DNA of 64,000 nucleotides from Ascidia mentula (taxonomy: Eukaryota > Chordata > Ascidiacea > Phlebobranchia > Ascidiidae): assembly GCA_947561715.1 (NCBI GenBank), contig OX387205.1, forward strand, positions 5,895,001 through 5,959,000. Reading direction: 5' to 3'. Below the pieces are notes generated by a model. It saw nothing but the letters and a program-made list of their open reading frames with translations. It was not told the origin of the DNA and did no database searches. Position 1 is the stretch's first letter. The number at the start of each line of letters is the position of its first letter. The translations under genes were made by a program, and so were the position numbers. Shown here piece after piece: positions 56,701 through 64,000 of the stretch.

Positions 56701-59700
56701 ACCTAACTCATAATAATAAAGTTTCACTGTACACTGTACCGATTAGGAACAAGTTTTTGGTTTCTTTTAAAGCAATGCTTTCTTCGACTTTAAAGTTTTG
56801 TAGAAATAAGTAAGTCGTTTTAGGGCAACAAGTTTCTAATTTATACCAGCAGATGTAGCAATTGCAGTAATTGGCTGTCGCAGAAAAAAAGATTATGCCT
56901 AACCTAGAGACAGATTCTCAAACATTTCATTAGCGAGTATTGCAAATTATTATGTATATACAGTACCTTTCTGTGAACAAGCACTTTTATTGCTTGGAGT
57001 TCCTATTTTTCTTCTTGCAGCAGGAGATGCAAACGGCAATTTAAGTTTGGACAAAAAGTGTTTTTCTTTTTTTCTTTTGTGATTTAAATCTGTCAATATA
57101 TTTGTTAATTTTTCCTGGAGAGTACTTAAAAGTGGAAGGTGCTAATATGCTGCTACTTCGGTTAACAAACCTGAATGTGATGTGAAAGTGTGATTAGCAA
57201 GCTTCTGACCCAACAAATCACTTCTCCCATCAACAGGATAATGCACAATAACTTCTTCACAATTTTTATGTTTTCGAAAGTTGTGAAAACTGCGACGTGT
57301 TTTAGGTTTTGTGTTCATTTTTATTGAATGGAAGCAAGATGTACTTCCTGAATCATGCCTGAAATAAAATAACATGCCAACATGTTTGTGAGAAGTTTGT
57401 AAAGAAGTATTCCAAACCTCTGCTGTTTTGGGGCAAGTTTCAGGCTGTTTGATGATGCTTCTTCACAAAAGTTTATGTTAGGTTTATGCATGTTTTCTGC
57501 AAAAAAATATTCTTCATGCATTTTAAAAAGGTAAACGCTTCCAAAAAAATTGTTGCCTATCTCACCCTGAACCTCAAAGGAGACGATTGCTATTTCAGGG
57601 ACATTAGGTTTTGGGTGGGTTAGATGCACTTCAATTTCCTCAGGTTCCAGGGCTGATCCTTGGAGGCTTCTCCTATGAACATAAATTTTCAGCTAAATCT
57701 CTATCAACCAAACAAGACAAATTCCCAACATGTTTCACACCGTTTGGCAGGACAAGCTTCATCAAGATCAGCAGTTCTTTTCAGTCCTATTTTCTTGTAA
57801 GCAGATACATCTGCTAATAAAACATAATAATGATATTGTATTGTGGTTTGTGCAGTATGATTTGAATCCATAGGCGCCTAGTTTTCATTTTTCCAGGGGG
57901 GGCGGCTATATTATGACGTCATAATTTGTTACTATGACGTCATCAAGTATCGAAAAACTGTGTTTGAATTTCAATGCATGAGGCGTATTAACCAAAAAGG
58001 GCGACGTTAACAGTGAACACGACACAACCAATAAGTACCAGTTGGTATATCATACTGCGAGACTGACGTTGCCACAACCGATGTCAGTTACGTAAGCGAA
58101 ACTAGGTCAACATAGTTTCGTGCGTCATGTAGGAAACAAATTGTTTTTGGGTCTTTTTTCTTCGAACGTTAAGAATGCGACGAGTTACATGGTGCGGACA
58201 GACGCGCGTAACAGTCATTCGTTTTTTTTTTATGAAAAACCTGGGGGGGGCGCCGCCCCCCCTGACTAGGCGCCTATGTTTAAATCAACCAATCTACTTG
58301 CCTGTATGGGAGTCACTTGGGTTGTTGGAATGGAACTTGAGCAACTTTCCACACATGCTATTTTTCATGCGCTCTGCAATTATAAAGAACAAAAAAGGCA
58401 TTAAGTTTAAGCTGGAATCAAAGTTTTATTAAGATTCACCAGCAAAACTTCTTCGTTTGTGTTTACAGTCATCCTTTGCATTTTGATGAATGCAAACATT
58501 AAAACACACTATTTCTTCAAGAGCAGGGTCAGGAAATTGACCTTGAAAAAAAATGAGTTAACACAATTTTCCACATGACCTTCAGCATAATCAACACTAA
58601 ATTAATGCCAAGATATGTATACATATGGACAGGTTAATTATATCCTACCTAATAAGTTCTGATTTTCTATCAGTAGCTTAATGAAGCTGGTTTGCTGTTT
58701 CATGATTGCTTCCACGTTTTGGTTCATATCATTAAAAATGTCAACCTCAAAAAAGTTCGGAACAAAAACAGTCGCAATAGAAGTAACAGTCATTCTGCAA
58801 TAAAATTTTTTAATTTACAAATTAATGAGTAAATTCAATATGTATAAATATTGCATGCATAAATAACATAATACAACTACAATAAACAAATACAATTCGA
58901 TTAAGATTAAATAAGTTTTAGGAGAAGAATTGCAATTTCATACCAAAGCAATATATGCATTTTAATTTACATTTTACTTCACCTGTTGTTTGATGAATGT
59001 TGAGAAAGTTCCCACAAAAAATGACAGGTATAAATTAAACAGTGCAAGTGAGCTCGGGGAAGAACTAAACACAGAAGTTGCGCAGTCTGCAATTCATTAA
59101 AATCAATAACGCTGGTACCATATACTGGTTTGTCAAAAAAATGGACGAAGCCTAATATATTTTGTGACTACCAACCTTTAATTGAAGGTTTTTATTTTCA
59201 ATGTTCATGATGGAAGAAACTGAGTCACAAAACAAATTAGGAAATAGTAAAATTGGAAGTTGCCGAAAAAACAATGTCAAAAGGTTCGCCACATCATGAG
59301 GGTTTTCATCAGTCAACTCATGAGGCTCATTTTCTAACTTATCCTGCAAAATACAAGTGTTTGAAACAGTCTGTTACAAAAAATAATAAACAAGAATATT
59401 TTCAACAACTTTAAGGGTTGCAATCCTTTTTTGGGATCCACTGATTCTAAATAAACCAACAACATCCATGTGTTTTCTCAAGTGTGTGCACAGTTGATGC
59501 ACAATTGCAGGGGGATACACATCCTTTGATAAACATCAACAATTGATTAAACAAAATACAAGCAGTGAAAACAAATCACAAGTTAAGTTACCCACACCTC
59601 AATTTTAATTTTTTTTACCAATTCCAATCTTAAACAATAAATCTTGTGTTCGGAGTCCTAAAATAAAGAAAAATAATGTATACTGTCTGCATTTCAGACA

Positions 59701-59850
59701 CAGTTTAAAAATTTAATGTCTTCTTACCTTTCCACATTTGTTTGCCAGTTGACGCAACTCTGTTTTATTAAGCCTAATTCCAGCTTCTTTTTCTAAGGTT
59801 TCACATGCTGCATGTTGTAAACATTTCTCATTGCAAGATAGTGATTTCAT
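53724..59850 (-). CDS. ARHGAP11A: ARHGAP11A-type Rho GTPase-activating protein
   Basis: Stimulates GTP hydrolysis by RhoA-type GTPases; in vertebrates it acts in mitosis and cytokinesis. 16 exons, in transcription order: 59850-59728, 59657-59598, 59523-59410, 59343-59176, 59086-58983, 58794-58649, 58541-58440, 58373-58302, 57813-57741, 57672-57418, 57358-57171, 57089-56967, 56369-56259, 55882-55565, 54956-54831, 54760-53724. They join to 1039 aa (human 1023). The RhoGAP domain lies near residues 60-200: the arginine finger is R87 in VVGLFRISGSQKRI, then DVANLLTLFFRQLP, and RMTVTSIATVFVPNFF replaces NKMDSSNLAVIFAPNLL. Next comes PDPALEEIV...KHKRRSFA, as in the human PDFILEKIP...KRKRRQSV. The rest is Ser-rich and basic; the end (VVEKFNSLSGN) resembles IQWFNKLSLNE of human. 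Intron 8 seems to use a GC donor (ACAG|GCAAGT). The 5' side has an acceptor-like aaagtttag, fitting trans-splicing. Confidence 0.9.
57861..58286. mobile_element. MITE with 8-bp target duplication in RhoGAP intron 8
   Basis: Element 57869-58278 (410 bp) begins CATAGGCGCCTAG and ends CTAGGCGCCTATG, a perfect 13-bp inverted pair followed by G-rich and C-rich arms. The flanks TTTGAATC (57861-57868) and TTTAAATC (58279-58286) are an 8-bp duplication with one change. It holds two tatgacgtcat blocks (CRE-like) and no coding frame. An 8-bp duplication suggests hAT or a related superfamily. Confidence 0.8.
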
Positions 59851-62603
59851 TTTATAACCAATCCTATCAATTTGCAACCTAAACTTTAAAATAAACACAT
59901 TAGTCAGTCTTCAAGTTCTGAACAGGCATGACTGACATAATCCTATTCTGAATTCCACTCAAAAATAACAAAATAATAGTGAACAAAACAATAAAAAATA
60001 ACCACCAAATGAATGATAGTTATGCTTAAACAGAGGTTTTGTGGGCAAAATATGTAATGTAGGAAGAATATGAAGACTGTTTTTGAAATACAAAAGGGGG
60101 CAAAGTGAGGTTTATATATAGGCCTATTTTTTGAAAAAAAATGCAACGTTTTAAATTATATATTCGGGAAAAAGTGACTTTTCCAAAATATCTTTTTAAT
60201 TTTTTTGCAACTGATAAAACTTAGTAATGTCTACAATTCATTTAATACAACTTTTTCAACAATGTTTTGTGATAACTTTGATATGGAACGATACTAATAA
60301 ACAAACTTCTGTTGCTTTTTTATGGAAACGTGTATACTCGTTTGTTAAATGTTCACAACTGTCCTTACTTTAGGTTATACATGATATGTTTAATTTAAAG
60401 TTCCGCTTCTCGTTCAAAAACATCATTGCAGTTAAATCACCAATCAATGTAATTGTGTAATTCAGTTCATAAACAAAAACAATTCGAAATTTCCGCTCTT
60501 CTCTCCGCTGCCTCTAGCGATTAAATAAAATTATCAATTAAACATAGAGATCAGTACCTACACCATAGTATAGTGCAACCATAGTATAACCAAAGACTAC
60601 TAAGTAGTCTCTGGTATAACCAAAGTATAAGAGTATACTATGGTGCAACTATTGTGCAGGGATTTTGACTTGTCGTAATTCGAATATTTATTGATATTTT
60701 GTTTTAAAGTTGGTCTTTCTACTCTTTTACATTTACACCCGTCTTTCTTTACACCCGTCATCCCTGGTTGAAAGACTTAACACAAGTAAGATAACTTGAT
60801 TTACAAGACCATTGGTTTACGTCCATGCGTTTTTATGGATAATCAGGACAGGGCCGGATCCATGTGGGGGCAATTAATGTGCATACATGCATGGATATCT
60901 ATTCGTTTAATAGCGACAACAATCGCCATTAATTCGTCACAACGAGTTAAATCGCAAATTAATTCGTCACAACACCCCAAAGCTATAGCAAAAGATTGGC
61001 TGAGAATGCATTGGTTTAGATGGGAATTATTTACTTTCTAGTGTAGAGATGGAGATACAAATATCGCTGTAATTGCAATTAGAAAAAGTATATTATTATT
61101 TACGCATGACTAAACTCAGTTTCGCACTTTTTGATACAAACAAAAACAATTCACAAACAATCCAAAACAGAAAATATCAAAAATTTGCAACAAAGTTAGC
61201 AGTGGCATCTGCATAATGACAAAACAATCACAAAACACAACTCCTTATTAACTAATTGCTGCAATTACGGTCAGCGACTTAGGTGACGTTAAATTGTCAT
61301 GAAATTTGCAAAACAAAATTATTTTTTAATTTTCAGACGTTTGGGCATTTTGCCATTTCAACATTAGATGCTTTTAAGGATGAAGTTAGTTTTGTATGGC
61401 GTCTTGATTCTTCATTTAAAAACATGTGTTCATTCGTGCCTGAAATTTATATATTTGAATTTAAACATAGAATACTAAAACATGGAATCATAGTATACTC
61501 GATGGAATGGAAACTCTTTTCGTCACGCATGAGTAATACTTTACGCAAAATGAAAAATGCATTGGGTTAAATGCGATTTTGGCGTTGTTTAGCAGGGAAA
61601 AACTCAAGGTTAATGTAACCATAGGAATTCATTTATGAAATTCAAGTAGTTCCATCTTTAAACTTTTAAAATATGTGGATGGTTCTTTTATATTCCATTG
61701 GTTCTGAGCAATTCATGCCATATATGAGCGGATGCTCTGTAAATATCAATGAACCTGCTTTTGTTGTATTAGTAATCTACTTTATTAATTTTTCCCACAC
61801 ATCACCAAGTTTTCTAGTTGATTTCTTTGTAAATATTTGATTGTATGTGGACTTAAAGTGTTGATTAGTCCAATATCCCTGAAAAGAAAACAACATGAAT
61901 TTGAAGGAAATTATTTTTGTCAAACAATCGCACACATAACAGAAACAGAAGTACATTTTTTTTAGAAAAAAGCAGTCCTACTATTGTTTGTCAATTATTT
62001 CTGTCAAATGACCTGTTTTTGAAAAATAAATATTCCCAAACCACCCCATTACTGTGTGCAGAGATACTGTCCTAGAAAAAAAACATAACAGACAAAGTAG
62101 TTGATTTGACATAACAAGCATAGTGGTTGATAATATTACTCGATTTAGATTCCCTATGCTTGCAAACAGCAAAAGCATGGAAATATTTGTTCATATTTTG
62201 ACCCAAAAAGCAAATCCCCATAAAAAATAATGTGACACGGTTTATTCAAAATCATCCACATATTTCAAAAGACGAGTGACCAAACTTCTTGTTTCTTTAA
62301 AGAAGTTTTAAATTATGCTCTATTTAATGTGTTTTTAAGCCCCCTAAAATACACCAAAAATCGCATTTATCCCAATGCATTTCCATTTCGTGTAAAGTGT
62401 TATTCATGCATGACGAACTTTTTCATAGATCTCAGGAAAGACAGCACTAATTTACCTATTTAATATTGTGTTTATGCACTAGTGCCTGTTGTTTGACTGG
62501 CACATTGACCAAGGTTTAAGATGCAACAGGTCGATTGTTATTGTCATTGCAGATTTCTTCATAAAACAGTTTGGCTGGTTTTTCCAAACGAATTTTAGTA
62601 GAA
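59851..62603. other. Divergent intergenic region, RhoGAP / CARF
   Basis: About 2.7 kb between divergent genes. A frame at 61337-61570 follows a good acceptor (tttaattttcag) and reads TFGHFAISTLDAFKDEVSF and on, but has no partner exon or known domain, so I leave it unassigned. A palindromic stretch lies at about 60560-60650. Confidence 0.4.
60560..60650. repeat. Imperfect palindrome with accatagtata arms
   Basis: caccatagtata near 60560 pairs with tatactatggtg near 60638, and inside these ctactaagtag forms a hairpin tip flanked by repeated tataaccaaag. It may be a small foldback element; no target duplication was found. Confidence 0.55.
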
Positions 62604-64000
62604 ATGGACCTGACAGCAATAACCTACTCTAATGAGTGAGTATGTAATGTACGTTTGTTATTTTTAGCAAACATGTCCCCCCCTACTCTGCTAACATAAC
62701 CTCATCATACTATTTTAAACCTTTTGTTATAGTTCCAACCCTTAAATTTGTTCAGGCTTTTTTAAACACAAATTAGTGTTTTTTTCCTTAGGGATGGAAC
62801 AATATTCGATAACGACATTTTTGGTTGTCAGGATGAAAGGCATCTTTCACATGGTCTGTGCTTGTTTGAATCAAAAAAAAGGACCCAAAAAGCTATTGAA
62901 AGATTTGAAATTGCAACAGGAACAAAGTTCATTAAACTTAGTCATGACATTTATGGTAGGCCTGTGTTACATTTCGAAAAATTGTAGTAACATGTTTTCT
63001 TTCTTTGATTTAAATGCTTGTTATGTATTAAAAGATAGATCAAAAAGTCGCATATGGTGGCGCATGAATGCAAACATGCCAAATTCGTCATCATTGGAAG
63101 ACATTTTTGATGGAATTCCTTATGTAATAATTGGAACAACAAAACTTGAATGTCAGTATGGGAAAGATCGGGATTGGAACAGAAAGATTAAACGCAAACA
63201 GCAAACATTGCAGCAAAAGGTTTGTGAGATGACATTTTTGAAAAGCATATCATATGCGATGTACATAAAACAGTTTAACTCTGTTCTACAATCACATGTT
63301 GCTATTAGCATATCACAGTAATTATTTACAATTTTGCCTAAATGATATGTGTAAAAAATATTATAAATCAAATTTTAAGCCAATTACATCTAAATTTTAC
63401 CACTTTCCAGTTTACTGATGGACTGCACAAGCGAAAATACAATCAAGTTAAAGGTTCAAAGAAGAAAAATTGTGAAGCCTTCATCAAGATTAGAGAAGTT
63501 ACTCGATTCCCGCAATTTAAGGTGTAAATTCTGAAAGATTTGATTGATGAATACTCAATTTTTGGAGAGTTCATTTGGTGATACAAATCCACAGATAACA
63601 TCTAATACCAAAGCGAAACGTGAAAGTGCATCTAAGAAACTTCGTCGCGCACTTCAAATAAACAGTTCTGATTTGGAGGTTGAACTTCGATGTTATGTCG
63701 AGTTCCCACCGATGAGTGCTCATTCTGGCCATGATTCAATGGAGGTAATGTAATAAAAATTCCTTTTGGTTTGAAGCCATCACTTTGAGTTGGTATGTTA
63801 TGTGATGTAGGTGGAAGGTTTTATTTTGACTGATGAAAATGTTCCTGGTAATGAAGCTGTAATAATGCTTGAAGATGAAGAAATTGTTAAACCTCAAATA
63901 ATTCAAATTATCACCGAAGATGAACCTCCTCCAGTTAGCATGGTGGAAGTGACAACATCTTCTTTTCCGCAACTACTTGACTCCAATTGTGAACAGGAGT
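62604..64000 (+). CDS. CARF: Calcium-responsive transcription factor (CARF/ALS2CR8) homologue, 5' part
   Basis: In mammals CARF binds a calcium-response element of the BDNF promoter. Exons 62604-62635, 62792-62955, 63035-63219, 63411-63521, 63568-63744 and 63811 to beyond the window; phases consistent. Exon 3 has DIFDGIPYVIIGTTKLECQY, matching human [20 protein letters not shown]. Exon 4 has KNCEAFIKIREVTRFPQFK (human ATCPARIYIKKVQKFPEYR). Exon 5 has LRCYVEFP (human LRWYVQLP) after a basic stretch. Exon 6 is acidic (MLEDEEIVKPQIIQIITEDE). Together these cover the ALS2CR8 domain. An acceptor-like gaattttag five bases before the ATG suggests a trans-spliced 5' end. Exon 5's acceptor (ttttggag|AG) is the least certain junction. 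The 3' part is outside the window. Confidence 0.85.

Noticed and set aside
57142-57144. An in-frame TAG that seems to interrupt the RhoGAP coding sequence
   Set aside because: An 81-bp intron (57090-57170, GTTTGT...TTGACAG) in matching phase removes it, so the gene is not broken here.

Overview
This is a 64 kb piece of an AT-rich animal genome. The compact multi-exon genes, short introns, acceptor-like sites just upstream of start codons (as expected for spliced-leader trans-splicing) and the family content point to a tunicate, most likely a Ciona species. That assignment is an inference from gene content and style, not from a search. Exon models were built by hand. For every multi-exon gene the splice phases close and the joined exons give an open frame.

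Layout. 1.1-5.0 kb (+): DAXX, an H3.3 chaperone, 11 exons, with a tRNA-headed SINE in intron 1. 6.0-7.7 kb (-): an intronless tectonic gene (ciliary transition zone). 9.6-16.65 kb (+): a complete 23-exon importin beta-1 (KPNB1). 18.2-19.9 kb (+): a five-exon carbohydrate sulfotransferase of the HNK-1ST family. 20-31 kb: gene-poor, with old transposon debris, one orphan signal-peptide ORF near 23.3 kb and a three-exon gene at 24.8-26.2 kb that encodes a small secreted protein resembling interleukin-17. 31.2-52.3 kb: three GT31 (beta-1,3-galactosyltransferase-like) paralogues, one on + and two on -, all with the same four-exon, phase 2-1-2 structure, separated by a repeat-rich tract. 53.7-59.9 kb (-): a 16-exon ARHGAP11A-type RhoGAP gene. 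62.6 kb to the end (+): the first part of a CARF (ALS2CR8) transcription factor gene, running off the window.

The repeat tract (34-52 kb) holds two solo LTRs with TG...CA ends and 4-bp target duplications, broken Ty3/gypsy and Penelope-like remnants, a 1.03 kb TTAA-flanked element with terminal inverted repeats, a 237-bp hAT-type MITE with a perfect 8-bp target duplication, and a perfect 64-bp inverted repeat made from SINE sequence. A second 8-bp-TSD MITE sits in an intron of the RhoGAP gene.

The genes do not form one pathway. DAXX, importin beta, RhoGAP and CARF are nuclear or cell-division housekeeping genes. The sulfotransferase and the GT31 trio all encode Golgi type II membrane enzymes that modify glycans. 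The item I rate most novel is the IL-17-like candidate.
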